A stretch of DNA of 22,743 nt from an uncultured Candidatus Melainabacteria bacterium (GCA_934692295.1 CAKUTL010000022.1:1-22743), one strand, 5' to 3'; positions 7,316 to 15,108 are shown, counted from the first letter of the stretch. Notes: generated from the sequence alone by a model not told the origin. Numbers and translations: made by a program.

Positions 7316-7981
7316 TTATCTAAATAATTTTCTACCTATCCTTAGCATTGTCGAACCTGTTTGAGCTGCGATTTTGTAATCTTGGCTCATACCCATTGAA
7401 ATCTCTTTCAAGTTGCAGTTAAATTCTTTTTCTAAATCATCTCTAATTTGAACGATTTCTGAGAACAGTTTTCTAATTTCCTCTTCTGCTATTCCTAAAG
7501 GTGCCATGTTCATAACCCCAACTATTTCAATTCCCTTGAGGTTTTTCATCTCTTCAAAATTTTCAAATATCCCCTCTTTTGAAAATCCAAACTTTTGCTC
7601 TTCCCCTGCGTTGTTAACTTCTACGAGTACTTTTTGAACTTTTCCGATTTGTTCGGCGTGTTCTGAAATACATTGTGCAAGTTTAACAGTATCTACAGAA
7701 TGAATATAATCAAAAGTTTTGATGGCGTGCTTAACTTTATTTGTCTGTAGGTGTCCGATAAGATGGAATGTTGAATTCTTTCTCATTTCTTCCGGCAGAC
7801 TTTCTATTTTTGCCGAAGCCTCAATTACTCTCGATTCTCCAAAGTCCCTCAATCCCGCATTGTATGCCGAAATTATTGCTTCTTTGTCGAAATACTTTGT
7901 AACTGCAATTATTTTTGGTTTACAAGGTGCGATTTCTTCTTGTATTTGCAAAAGATTATTTTTTACTGTTTCAAACATCAA
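7316..7981 (-). CDS. yggS: PLP homeostasis protein, YggS/PipY family
   Basis: A 221-residue single-domain alanine racemase-like barrel that binds pyridoxal phosphate and buffers its pool; it has no known catalytic activity. Visible signatures are IIAVTKYFDKEAI with the PLP-binding Lys, FHLIGHLQTNKVK, VLVEVNNAGEEQKFGF, and the phosphate-binding end SMGMSQDYKIAA with GSTMLRIGRKLF. The length is normal for the family. Two ATG codons occur in tandem; AGAGGTGA lies seven bases before the first. A clear promoter lies about 50-75 bases upstream. In cyanobacteria the homologue PipY sits with pipX and is linked to nitrogen signalling; no pipX is next to it here. Confidence 0.96.
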   Translation of the reverse strand: MMFETVKNNLLQIQEEIAPCKPKIIAVTKYFDKEAIISAYNAGLRDFGESRVIEASAKIESLPEEMRKNSTFHLIGHLQTNKVKHAIKTFDYIHSVDTVKLAQCISEHAEQIGKVQKVLVEVNNAGEEQKFGFSKEGIFENFEEMKNLKGIEIVGVMNMAPLGIAEEEIRKLFSEIVQIRDDLEKEFNCNLKEISMGMSQDYKIAAQTGSTMLRIGRKLFR

Positions 7982-8027
7982 TCATTCACCTCTACAAGAA
8001 AGTAGCTCCATTCATGAGCATACTTTA

Positions 8028-8056
8028 ATTGTACTCTATCTTTGAGCTAAGTCCAA
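8028..8056 (-). promoter_or_regulatory. Promoter for yggS-sepF
   Basis: On the minus strand TTGGAC (8056-8051) and TACAAT (8033-8028) with a 17-base spacer. Start near 8021 leaves a leader of about 40 nt before yggS. Confidence 0.68.
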
Positions 8057-8094
8057 AATATTTATTCGATGTGTTTTTCACTTGTTGTCAATAT

Positions 8095-8127
8095 GGCGGA
8101 AATCATGTCAGGGTCATGATTTCCGCC
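8095..8127. repeat. Perfect 13-bp inverted repeat, unexplained
   Basis: GGCGGAAATCATG and CATGATTTCCGCC flank a seven-base loop (TCAGGGT). It is far more GC-rich than its surroundings. Neither strand has a T-run after it, so it is not a standard terminator. It lies in the 292-base gap between the DUF2023-like stop (8274) and the yggS start (7981), about 40 bases upstream of the yggS promoter. Possible roles are an RNA 3'-end hairpin for the DUF2023 transcript, a protein site, or a small palindromic repeat element. Confidence 0.8.
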
Positions 8128-8207
8128 CCATAAAGTCTTTTGATACAATGCTTTACATAACTTAATAATAGAAAATATCAACCCAATGGAAATGCTTATT
8201 ATTACTG

Positions 8208-8221
8208 AAAAGCATGCTTTT
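8208..8221. repeat. 14-bp perfect palindrome downstream of the DUF2023-like gene
   Basis: AAAAGCATGCTTTT reads the same on both strands. It lies about 50 bases past the DUF2023-like stop. With no loop it is a poor RNA hairpin, so a protein-binding site is as likely as a weak terminator. The rest of the 7982-8273 gap outside this palindrome, the 13-bp inverted repeat and the yggS promoter shows nothing I can identify. Confidence 0.5.
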
Positions 8222-8273
8222 TCTCAATCTTTGCATCAACTTATTGATGGATACACCATTTGGAGGATATTTT

Positions 8274-8615
8274 TTAACTATTTTTACAAAAAGTTACAGT
8301 TGGACTAATTTTGCTCAAAAACCTTGTGTATTGTTCATTTCGAGAATATCCGAGCATGATACCAAGAATAAAATCTTCTTGGGGTGTAAGTTTATTCAAA
8401 TTTTGGGAAGAAAAATTTGTCAAAATGTTCAAACATTTTTCATTTCCAAAGAAGATGTTGCACTTGTTGGGAGGTAAATTGAAAATTTTATAAGGCGTTT
8501 TTGTAAGTTCTAAAAATTTTAGATATTTTTTAACGCCTTCTGGATGACAAGTGTATAGTGCCAAATCTCGTATACCTTTTTGGTATTCGTAAATCAAGTT
8601 TTTAAAAAGCTCCAT
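8274..8615 (-). CDS. DUF2023-like protein
   Basis: A 113-residue protein. It shows the pattern I associate with DUF2023: YEYQKGIRDLALYT near the N-terminus, a central NIFFGNEKCLNIL, and the C-terminal LTPQEDFILGIMLGYSRNEQ followed by RFLSK. The family has a small alpha/beta fold and no established function; members often sit next to flavodoxin genes, but no flavodoxin is in this window. A ribosome site AAAGGGAT precedes the ATG. The gene follows the ROK kinase terminator, so it is probably transcribed on its own. I call the family from memory of its motifs. Confidence 0.75.
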   Translation of the reverse strand: MELFKNLIYEYQKGIRDLALYTCHPEGVKKYLKFLELTKTPYKIFNLPPNKCNIFFGNEKCLNILTNFSSQNLNKLTPQEDFILGIMLGYSRNEQYTRFLSKISPTVTFCKNS

Positions 8616-8674
8616 TTGCTATCCCTTTTCTCTTCTTTAACTATTTAGACGTTAAGTAAAAGAAAAAGTTTCTG

Positions 8675-8708
8675 AAAACAAAAATGCCCGACTCAAACTG
8701 AGTCGGGC
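8675..8708 (-). terminator. Intrinsic terminator of the ROK kinase gene
   Basis: A perfect 10-bp stem (GCCCGACTCA at 8686-8695, loop AAC, TGAGTCGGGC at 8699-8708) is followed on the minus strand by ATTTTTGTTTT. It is about 20 bases after the kinase stop. Confidence 0.9.
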
Positions 8709-8729
8709 GGTAAGTCTTTGTATAAATTA

Positions 8730-9686
8730 CTAACCTTCGATTAGCATACTAGCACCGATTACACCGGCACTATTACCTAGTTGAGCCGGAACGATTTCAA
8801 CGGCATTACCTGCTACAACCATTGCTCTTTCTTTGATTGTTTTTCTGATTGGAGCAAGTAGCAATTCGCCTGATTCTGCTACACCACCACCGATGATTAC
8901 TCTTTCAGGGTTAAGAAGGTTGATAACACTTGTTAAACCGATTCCGATGTATTCACCAACGATTTCAAAAATTCTTTTTGCAACAGGGTCGCCTTCTTCT
9001 GCAGCTTTGGCAACCATATATGGTGTGATTTCTCCACCTTCAGCGGCAGCCATTTCTCTGAATTTTGTTGACTTTCCACCTTTGATGTAATCTTGAGCCA
9101 TTGCAACAATTGCAGGACCGGAAGCAAATGCTTCTAAACAGCCTGTATCTCCACAACCGCAAATTGGTCCACCGTTCATTTGCAATTTGATATGACCAAG
9201 TTCACCTGCGGCATTAGTTGCACCACGAACAACTTTTCCATTAATAACGATGCCTGAGCCGATACCTGTTCCAACAGTAATGCAAATAAAGTTTTCGCAT
9301 CCTCTGCCTGCTCCGAATTTTAATTCCCCAAGAGCTGCACATCTAACATCGTTATCAATTCTTGTTGGGATGTGGAATTCGTCTTCAATCATTTGTGCAA
9401 TAGGAACATTTACCCAGCCTGGAATGTTTGGAGCTAATTTTACAACACCTGTTTTGCAATCAACTTGTCCCGGAAAGTCAAAACCGATTCCTTCAATGTC
9501 GGTTGGAGTTGTGTTAGTTTCTTTCATCAAATCACGGATTGCTTGTTTGATGTTGTTAACAGTATATTCGTAACCCATTTTTGCGTATGTTGGAACGCTG
9601 TTTGAATATATAATTTTTCCATTGTCGTCAACCAAGGCGATTTTTACATTTGTTCCGCCAACGTCGATACCAATTCTTTTTGCCAT
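8730..9686 (-). CDS. glk: ROK-family glucokinase
   Basis: A 318-residue cytosolic sugar kinase that should phosphorylate glucose with ATP at the head of glycolysis. Seen: the phosphate-binding IGIDVGGTNVK at the N-terminus, the catalytic region IDNDVRCAALGE, the ATP-site CITVGTGIGSGIV, the ROK zinc motif CGCGDTGCLEAF and the adenosine-site INLLNPERVIIGGG. The reading frame is open ten codons further upstream, but the ATG at 9686 is preceded by AAGGAGAG at 9698-9691 and starts exactly at the family's MxxRIGIDVGGT, so I chose it. It is transcribed alone, with a strong terminator. Other ROK sugar kinases cannot be excluded by eye. Confidence 0.92.
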   Translation of the reverse strand: MAKRIGIDVGGTNVKIALVDDNGKIIYSNSVPTYAKMGYEYTVNNIKQAIRDLMKETNTTPTDIEGIGFDFPGQVDCKTGVVKLAPNIPGWVNVPIAQMIEDEFHIPTRIDNDVRCAALGELKFGAGRGCENFICITVGTGIGSGIVINGKVVRGATNAAGELGHIKLQMNGGPICGCGDTGCLEAFASGPAIVAMAQDYIKGGKSTKFREMAAAEGGEITPYMVAKAAEEGDPVAKRIFEIVGEYIGIGLTSVINLLNPERVIIGGGVAESGELLLAPIRKTIKERAMVVAGNAVEIVPAQLGNSAGVIGASMLIEG

Positions 9687-9813
9687 TTTTCTCTCCTTAT
9701 TTCCTATATTAATCATTACAAACTATATTGCTATCTCTCAATCATAACTCAAATTCAGTATTTTAAAAATTGTAAACTTTTGTAAAACATGTTAGATAAA
9801 ATACTAAAGTTTT

Positions 9814-9839
9814 ATGGTCTAAACGCCGATATAGACCAT
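9814..9839. promoter_or_regulatory. 8-bp inverted repeat upstream of the 603-residue protein
   Basis: ATGGTCTA (9814-9821) and TAGACCAT (9832-9839) are separated by ten bases. It lies 37 bases before the chosen start at 9877, so it may be an operator or a leader hairpin. An upstream in-frame ATG falls in its right arm but has no ribosome site. Confidence 0.4.
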
Positions 9840-9876
9840 GATAGCACTAAAGTTACGAGATGATGAAAGGAAAACA

Positions 9877-11688
9877 ATGGGATTATCTGCAGCACAAGCT
9901 AGATTATTAACCATCACAGCAAGAAAGTCAGACTGTGAATTCCAATCAATGAGCTTATCTCATCAAAAGATTGCTCTATCTCGTGATATGGAAAGAATTT
10001 CTTCTGAATATCAAAACAGTTTGAATAATACAAAACTTGTTTATGATTATACAGGTTCTAATACAAGCAATATGGATGTGTCTTATGGTTTGTTAATGAC
10101 ACCTTCTATTTATAATGATTATTATCCGAAATTAGTTACCGATGCAAAAAATAGAGTTGTATTAAATTCAAGTTACGCAGCAGCAGCCAGAGCTGCAGGT
10201 ATTCCTGCAGAAGGTTTAACCGGAACTCCATCATCAGATGTTCGTAACAAATTTATTGAAGCATTAGCTGCAAATGATGTTATTACATCTGCAAAAGCTA
10301 CAACTATTCAAGGTACAACTTATGGAAACACTATTGGTTTAGGTACAACAACAAATGTTACAGTTTCAACTTCTGATTGTTCTTATGACGAAGTTCTTGA
10401 ATTAATCAAAGCTAATACTTCTTCTACCAGTGATTATGGTATGAGTATGGGTTCTAGCCTTGATAACAACGCTAATTGGAACATATATAGTGATGATGCT
10501 ACACGTTATGAACACTTAGTTGCTTATAATAGCGATGGTTCAAAATCAAAAGAATATTGTAACTCTTCTGCCGGTGGCTCATTTACATTATATGACTTGT
10601 TAACTTCTAAGACTAACTATGTTTTAGCTTATGAATCAGAAAGAGCTGAAAAAACTCCTGTTCCTACAACTGCAATTTTGCAAGAAAAAATTGTTGGTAC
10701 AAGTGAAAATGACAGTTCATTCTTGAATTGGTTGGTTGATCAGTTCAAAACAGTTTTTGGCGGCTCTACAGCTAACGATGCGGCTCTTCAATTTGCATAC
10801 AATACTGTTTATGATTTAGTTTATCCAAACAGTAATATTGAAGATTACGCAGAGGGTATGATTGCTGCTCGTCAAGACAAAAACCAACATGAAACAAGAA
10901 AAGTTACTCTTTCTGGTTGTACTCCGGCTGGTGGTGATAAAACCTATGGTCAAGTAATGGAAGAAGTTGGTACTCAGTTGAATTGGCATTGTAACAAGGG
11001 TTATGATGAAAGTATCCAAAAATCTGCTAAAGATTATATTGGTTTTGTATATTCTGCAGATGCTAATAAACATCACGGTGATGATGGACACAGAGCTACA
11101 TCAGAAGTTGCAATCAGTTTGACAAACTTGACTGAAGTATTTATGACTGCTTTTGTTCAATATCAACAAGGTATAGACAATTCAAATTACAGCTACAACA
11201 AAGGTAAAATTACAGATGCTAATTTGTATGATGATAAAATAAATTCTTATACTTTCACTGTTGTAAACGGTACAGAAATAACTGATGAAAATCAATCATT
11301 AGAAGCAGGTTTTTATGATGCATTGTTCAACAAAATTTGTATGAACGGCTGGACTGAAAATGATATGATTGATGATACTTCTTACTTGCAAGAAATGATG
11401 AAGAGCGGAATGGTTTATTTGTCTTCAATTTCTACAGATGGTAACTATTACCAAGGAAGTTATTCTACCGATACAAATATTTCAGAAGTAGCTGATACTG
11501 AAGCTATTGCTCAAGCTGAAGCTAAATATAATACTGAAAAAGCTAAGATTGAAAACAAAGAAGATACAATCGATTTGAAGATGAAAAATCTTGATACTGA
11601 AATTTCTTCTTTGACAACTGAATATGATTCAACAAAACAAATTATCTCTAAATCAATTGAAAAATCGTTCAAGCGATATGATGCCTAG
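9877..11688 (+). CDS. Large unrecognised protein with coiled-coil ends, possibly a surface or filament-like protein
   Basis: A 603-residue protein rich in Asn, Ser, Thr, Tyr and Asp. I do not recognise the family with confidence. It starts MGLSAAQARLLTITARKSD and continues as a helix to about residue 60. A long, low-complexity-like middle region (about 65-545) looks mostly beta or irregular and includes several Gly/Ser/Thr loops. A C-terminal coiled coil (about 550-603) has IDLKMKNLDTEISSLTTEY. No signal peptide or membrane helix is seen. Helical ends around a variable middle recall flagellin-like or hook-associated proteins in architecture only. The ATG at 9877 is chosen because GAAAGG lies six bases before it, while the ATG at 9838 has none. 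The ends resemble the 107-residue protein at 3081. It is convergent with mutL, 12 bases apart. Confidence 0.75.
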   Translation: MGLSAAQARLLTITARKSDCEFQSMSLSHQKIALSRDMERISSEYQNSLNNTKLVYDYTGSNTSNMDVSYGLLMTPSIYNDYYPKLVTDAKNRVVLNSSYAAAARAAGIPAEGLTGTPSSDVRNKFIEALAANDVITSAKATTIQGTTYGNTIGLGTTTNVTVSTSDCSYDEVLELIKANTSSTSDYGMSMGSSLDNNANWNIYSDDATRYEHLVAYNSDGSKSKEYCNSSAGGSFTLYDLLTSKTNYVLAYESERAEKTPVPTTAILQEKIVGTSENDSSFLNWLVDQFKTVFGGSTANDAALQFAYNTVYDLVYPNSNIEDYAEGMIAARQDKNQHETRKVTLSGCTPAGGDKTYGQVMEEVGTQLNWHCNKGYDESIQKSAKDYIGFVYSADANKHHGDDGHRATSEVAISLTNLTEVFMTAFVQYQQGIDNSNYSYNKGKITDANLYDDKINSYTFTVVNGTEITDENQSLEAGFYDALFNKICMNGWTENDMIDDTSYLQEMMKSGMVYLSSISTDGNYYQGSYSTDTNISEVADTEAIAQAEAKYNTEKAKIENKEDTIDLKMKNLDTEISSLTTEYDSTKQIISKSIEKSFKRYDA

Positions 11689-11700
11689 ATAATTTAAAAA

Positions 11701-13494
11701 TTACTTAGCTCGTTGGAAAAATCCTGCAAGTTCTTTGTGTGGAATTGTTTTAGAAATCGGTCGTCCGTGCGGGCATGTATAAGGCATTTTTGTTGTTCGC
11801 CATTTTTTGATAATATCTTCCATTTGCCAGATTGAAAGTTTTGTATTTGCTTTTACAGAGGCTTTACAAGATGTGGTGATAAGAATTCTTTCTTCAAGAT
11901 TGTCAATATCTCCTTCAATATTTTGCAAAATATCTGCAATAATGTCTTTCGGATTTGCTTTTGATAATAATTGCGGAACTTTGCGGAAGATAAGTTCTGT
12001 ATCATTTAGAAATTCAATTCCGTAGCCAAACTTTTCAAACTTTTCTATATTTTCTTTTATGAGTTCTGCTTCTGTTGAAGAAACTTGAATTACATCTGAA
12101 ACAAACAGCATTTGAGAAATTATATTTTTCTCGGATTTTAATTTTTCGTAAATATATCTTTCTTGGGCTATGTGCTGGTCAACAATTTCTAACCCTTCTT
12201 CTGTGTCAATCAGGATATAAGTATCGTGATATTGACCTATAATTTTGTCTGATGGTTCAATTGTAGCAGTTGTTTGAGGTGAAAATATTTGTTTTTGTTG
12301 TACAAATGTTTGTTCTTGGCGGTGTTGAGTAGCAAATTGTTGAGATTCTTCAATTTGTTTCATTCCTAAATCAGAAACGTACATTGTATCTTCTTTTTCA
12401 TCTACATAAACTTCTTTTGCTTGTGGCGTAAAATTTACAATGGTATCGTTTGGTTGTTCATATCTTTCAAAAGAAGAATAATGTGCTTCTTCTCTAGGTT
12501 TTTCTTTGTAATTTGAAAGACCAGCTTCAACGGCTGAATATATAAAATTGAAAATTTGGTTTGGATTTTTGTACCTAACTTCCTTTTTGGTTGGATGGAC
12601 ATTTACATCCACATCGTGTGGCGGAATCTCTAGATTTAAAACAACAAATGGGTATTTGTTATTTGCGGTTAGATTTTTATAAACCATATCTATTGATTTT
12701 TGAAAAATTGGACATTTAACGCTTCTAGAATTTATGTATAAGTGGTAACTTTTCTTGCTAGAACGGGTATAATCCGGAGTGCTTACAAATCCGCTAATTT
12801 TTAGTCCAGAAATCGCATCTGTTTTTAAAACTTCTTTCAAACTGTTAGTAACGCCTGATGAGTAAACCTCTTTTATTGTTTGAGTAAGATTATTTTGTCC
12901 TGTTGTTTTTAGAACAGTTTTTCCGAATTTTTTCAACTCAATTGATACTTCAGGATGGGATAGGGCAATAGCTTGAACAATTTCTTGAATATAAGAAAAT
13001 TCTGTATTTGAACTTTTTAAAAATTTCAAACGAACAGGGACATTATAAAATAAGTCTTTGATGTCCATAATTGTTCCCACTGCACAACCTGTTTCAACTT
13101 GTTTTACTTCTGAATTTTCGCAAGTTACCTTTGTTCCTGTTTCAAATTCTTTTGTTCTTGTAATACAGGTTAATTTAGCGATAGAAATTATACTGGCAAG
13201 AGCTTCCCCTCTAAATCCAAGGGTATGAATGTCAAATAAATCGTCATCTTCTTTGATTTTACTTGTTGCGTGTTTTGAAAAAGCAAGCAAAATGTCATCA
13301 GGATGAATTCCGCAGCCATTGTCTGCAACACGTATATCTCTGCATTCATTAGTAATTTCTATGCTTACTCTTGTTGCTCCTGCATCCACAGAATTCTCTA
13401 CCAATTCTTTTACAACTGATGCAGGACGCTCAATTACTTCTCCCGCTGCAATTTGGTTGATTAGATGTTTTGATAATTGTCTTATTCTTGCCAT
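11701..13494 (-). CDS. mutL: DNA mismatch repair protein MutL (endonuclease type)
   Basis: A 597-residue mismatch-repair ATPase and nicking enzyme, partner of MutS. The N-terminal GHKL ATPase is complete: INQIAAGEVIERPASVVKEL, NSVDAGATRV, DNGCGI, ATSKI and GFRGEALASI. A variable Gln-rich linker follows (about 340-420). The C-terminal dimerisation/nuclease domain has VDQHIAQERYIYE, matching DQHA(x)2E(x)4E except Ile for Ala, then SCKASVKAN in the ACHxA position, CPHGRP and a terminal FQR. That set marks a MutL with its own endonuclease, as in bacteria lacking MutH. The frame extends to a TTG at 13521, but family alignment favours the ATG at 13494 (MARIRQL). The ribosome site is weak. It is divergent from the methyltransferase gene. 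Confidence 0.97.
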   Translation of the reverse strand: MARIRQLSKHLINQIAAGEVIERPASVVKELVENSVDAGATRVSIEITNECRDIRVADNGCGIHPDDILLAFSKHATSKIKEDDDLFDIHTLGFRGEALASIISIAKLTCITRTKEFETGTKVTCENSEVKQVETGCAVGTIMDIKDLFYNVPVRLKFLKSSNTEFSYIQEIVQAIALSHPEVSIELKKFGKTVLKTTGQNNLTQTIKEVYSSGVTNSLKEVLKTDAISGLKISGFVSTPDYTRSSKKSYHLYINSRSVKCPIFQKSIDMVYKNLTANNKYPFVVLNLEIPPHDVDVNVHPTKKEVRYKNPNQIFNFIYSAVEAGLSNYKEKPREEAHYSSFERYEQPNDTIVNFTPQAKEVYVDEKEDTMYVSDLGMKQIEESQQFATQHRQEQTFVQQKQIFSPQTTATIEPSDKIIGQYHDTYILIDTEEGLEIVDQHIAQERYIYEKLKSEKNIISQMLFVSDVIQVSSTEAELIKENIEKFEKFGYGIEFLNDTELIFRKVPQLLSKANPKDIIADILQNIEGDIDNLEERILITTSCKASVKANTKLSIWQMEDIIKKWRTTKMPYTCPHGRPISKTIPHKELAGFFQRAK

Positions 13495-13638
13495 TACTCT
13501 GCTTCTTGTTTTCCCCCTCAATCTACAATCTCAATCTACATCAAACACAAAATCATCTAAATGTTTGATTACAAATTTGAAACAATTTAATAATATTGGA
13601 ATGTAAAAGAAGACTTGGATAATTATACGGGGGACATT

Positions 13639-14520
13639 TTGGTTAGAAAAGCTTTATCAAATTTAAAATTACAGCCAAAGAAAAAGGCAGACTTGCAGAT
13701 TGTAAAACAACCTGACGTAAAGACTACCAAATATAGTGATATAAATTTAAAAAGATGGAGAGATTATGCTCACATTTTGACCGGAACTCTATGGCAATTC
13801 CCTTCAAGATTGAGAGAACATGGGCATTCTAACGAATATCACGGAAATTATATCCCTCAAATTGCTCAACAAATGTATGAAAGATATACAAAAAAGAATG
13901 ATGTAGTTCTTGATTTGTTCTTTGGTTCTGGAACTTCTGGTATCGAAGCAATAAATATGAATAGACGTTGTATTGGTGTAGAATTAAAAGATGAATTGGC
14001 AGAAAGCGTTTCAGAAAAATTTACTCCAAAACAACTTGTAACAGATGTGAATATTATTTGTGCTGATTCTACAAGTGAATTGGCTGTTGAAAAAGTTAAA
14101 GCAAGACTTGATATTATGGGCGAAGAAAAAGCTCAATTTTTGATGCTTCACCCTCCATATGATGATATTATCAAATTCTCAGATAAAAAAGAAGATTTGT
14201 CTAATTGTGCAACAACAGAAGAATTTTATGATATGTTCGAAAAAGTTGCAAAAAACGGTTATGACTTATTAGAAAAAGGTCGTTTTGCTTGCTTGATTAT
14301 TGGCGATAGCTATAAAAATTCTGAAGTTCAACCTTTGGGGTTTGAATGTATGAATAGAATGAGAAAATTAGGTTTTATTCTAAAATCAACTATTGTTAAA
14401 GATATTCAAGGAAATGAAAGAGGAAAGGGTAGAACTGCTAACTTGTGGCGTTATAGAGCTTTAGCTGGTGGTTTTAGTATTTTTACTCACGAATATATTT
14501 TCGTGTTCCAAAAACCATAA
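13639..14520 (+). CDS. Orphan DNA methyltransferase (amino-methyltransferase with HPPY motif)
   Basis: A 293-residue predicted N4-cytosine/N6-adenine methyltransferase. Numbered from the upstream TTG at 13615, it shows a motif X-like YHGNYIPQI (75-83), the SAM-binding D100-LFFGSGT107 and the catalytic HPPY at 179-182, where His replaces the usual Asp, Asn or Ser. The C-terminal part has GDSYKN and RGKGRTANLWRYRAL. No restriction endonuclease or specificity subunit is adjacent, so it is an orphan; a regulatory or protective methylation role, or a partner elsewhere, is possible. I chose the TTG at 13639 because GGGGGA sits five bases before it; TTG at 13615 (eight residues longer) is the alternative. 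The divergent neighbour is mutL. RNA methylation is less likely. Confidence 0.82.
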   Translation: MVRKALSNLKLQPKKKADLQIVKQPDVKTTKYSDINLKRWRDYAHILTGTLWQFPSRLREHGHSNEYHGNYIPQIAQQMYERYTKKNDVVLDLFFGSGTSGIEAINMNRRCIGVELKDELAESVSEKFTPKQLVTDVNIICADSTSELAVEKVKARLDIMGEEKAQFLMLHPPYDDIIKFSDKKEDLSNCATTEEFYDMFEKVAKNGYDLLEKGRFACLIIGDSYKNSEVQPLGFECMNRMRKLGFILKSTIVKDIQGNERGKGRTANLWRYRALAGGFSIFTHEYIFVFQKP

Positions 14521-14576
14521 TGAAGTTTATAAATTTTTATATTTATTTAGAGTTTTTTGAGAGAACGAAGGCATTC

Positions 14577-14603
14577 GTCATACTGAGCGAAGCGAAGTAT
14601 CTC
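14577..14603. repeat. Dispersed-repeat-like segment (TGAGCGAAGCGAAG type)
   Basis: GTCATACTGAGCGAAGCGAA continues to GTATCTC. It matches a well-known kind of dispersed intergenic repeat (GTCATTCTGAGCGAAGCGAAGAATCT-like) seen in many bacterial genomes. A diverged relative (GTCATTCCGAAATGAGTTCAG) lies at about 20518-20538. Both occur only in the two cassette-like loci of this window. Confidence 0.6.
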
Positions 14604-14635
14604 ATACTAAGCAACTTGTAAAATGTAGAACATTG

Positions 14636-14672
14636 CTCCTCTTCTAGGGAGAGGTTGGGAGAGGGGTTGATT
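14636..14672. repeat. GGGAGAGG repeat, copy 1
   Basis: CTCCTCTTCTAGGGAGAGG followed by TTGGGAGAGGGGTTGATT. It pairs with itself as an imperfect hairpin and resembles the element at 20562-20600 (CCCTCTCC, then GGGAAGAGGG, CTAGGGAGAGGG, TTTGATT). The remainder of 14521-14827 holds no gene I can support. Confidence 0.6.
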
Positions 14673-14827
14673 GAATAAAAGTCTATAGGGCAATAAATTG
14701 CTAAGTCTATAAGTTTTTTACAAAATAAGTGAATTAATTCTAGCAAATTCAGTCATTCTTGTATGTGTTAAGTAATTCGTTGACAAAAAGAGCTTTTAAC
14801 AGAGAAAAAAGAATAAGGAGACGAATT

Positions 14828-14935
14828 ATGCGAAACAACACAAAAGACACAACATTAAAAAAGAATTACCTTCAAAAATGGAGATTCATAATCAAAAAGT
14901 ATGAATTGGCAAAAGCAGGTAAACACCCTCAATAA
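14828..14935 (+). CDS. 35-residue ORF with strong ribosome site, possible transposase N-terminal remnant
   Basis: An ATG preceded by AAGGAG (spacing seven to eight) opens 35 codons ending in TAA. The peptide starts MRNNTKDTTLKKNYLQKWRF and continues with KKYELAKAGKHPQ. It is very basic. The upstream context (AATAAGGAGACGAATT) is close to the one before the gene at 3081. The LQKWRxxxKxYELxKxGKHP pattern reminds me of the first helix of helix-turn-helix segments in some transposases, so this may be the remaining start of one, cut short by the stop. It may instead be a genuine small protein. No inverted terminal repeats or other transposase fragments are visible. Confidence 0.45.
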   Translation: MRNNTKDTTLKKNYLQKWRFIIKKYELAKAGKHPQ

Positions 14936-14989
14936 CAATAAACTCTTAATTGATAAGAAATGTAAATATAAATTTTAAATGGGCTAAAC

Positions 14990-15046
14990 CCCAGTTATAA
15001 TGCCCTATATGATATGATATGATATGATGTGGTGGGGCGGGGCAAT
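14990..15046 (+). repeat. 57-nt leader element, copy 1
   Basis: Begins CCCAGTTATAATGCCCTA, then four TATGA units, then TGTGGTGGGGCGGGGCAAT. Identical to 20669-20725 except for one C/T change (15038). It lies about 60 bases before the start of the 239-residue protein, beyond a non-homologous stretch. TATAAT at 14996-15001 could be a -10 box, though no good -35 is seen 17 bases before it. The G-rich end could form a two-layer G-quadruplex. Weaker similarity extends about 30 bases upstream (AAATGTAAAT). Confidence 0.9.
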
Positions 15047-15108
15047 ATTCTTTTTCATCCTGTTTTTATATTGGAGTAAGGGAAAATAAATATAAAAGGA
15101 GGATTTCT

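Noticed and set aside
8086..8091. Perfect TTGACA (minus strand) next to the 13-bp inverted repeat as a second yggS promoter
   Set aside because: No acceptable -10 box lies 16-18 bases downstream; the TTGGAC/TACAAT promoter is better placed.
8214..8477. Plus-strand ORFs antisense to the DUF2023-like gene (8214-8477 and 8311-8493)
   Set aside because: No ribosome sites; the minus-strand frame has a recognisable family pattern.
14543..14746. Minus-strand ORF of 67 codons
   Set aside because: It is a translation of the dispersed repeats (RYFASLSMT is the typical spurious peptide from TGAGCGAAGCGAAG repeats), without a ribosome site.
14521..14827. tRNA or other stable RNA gene in the repeat-rich gaps (here and 20320-20668)
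   Set aside because: No cloverleaf, T-loop GTTCGAAT-type sequence or known RNA family pattern could be found by eye; hairpins are explained by the repeats.
15005..15030. TATGA repeats as a CRISPR or centromere-like array
   Set aside because: Only four 5-bp units, no spacers, no cas genes.
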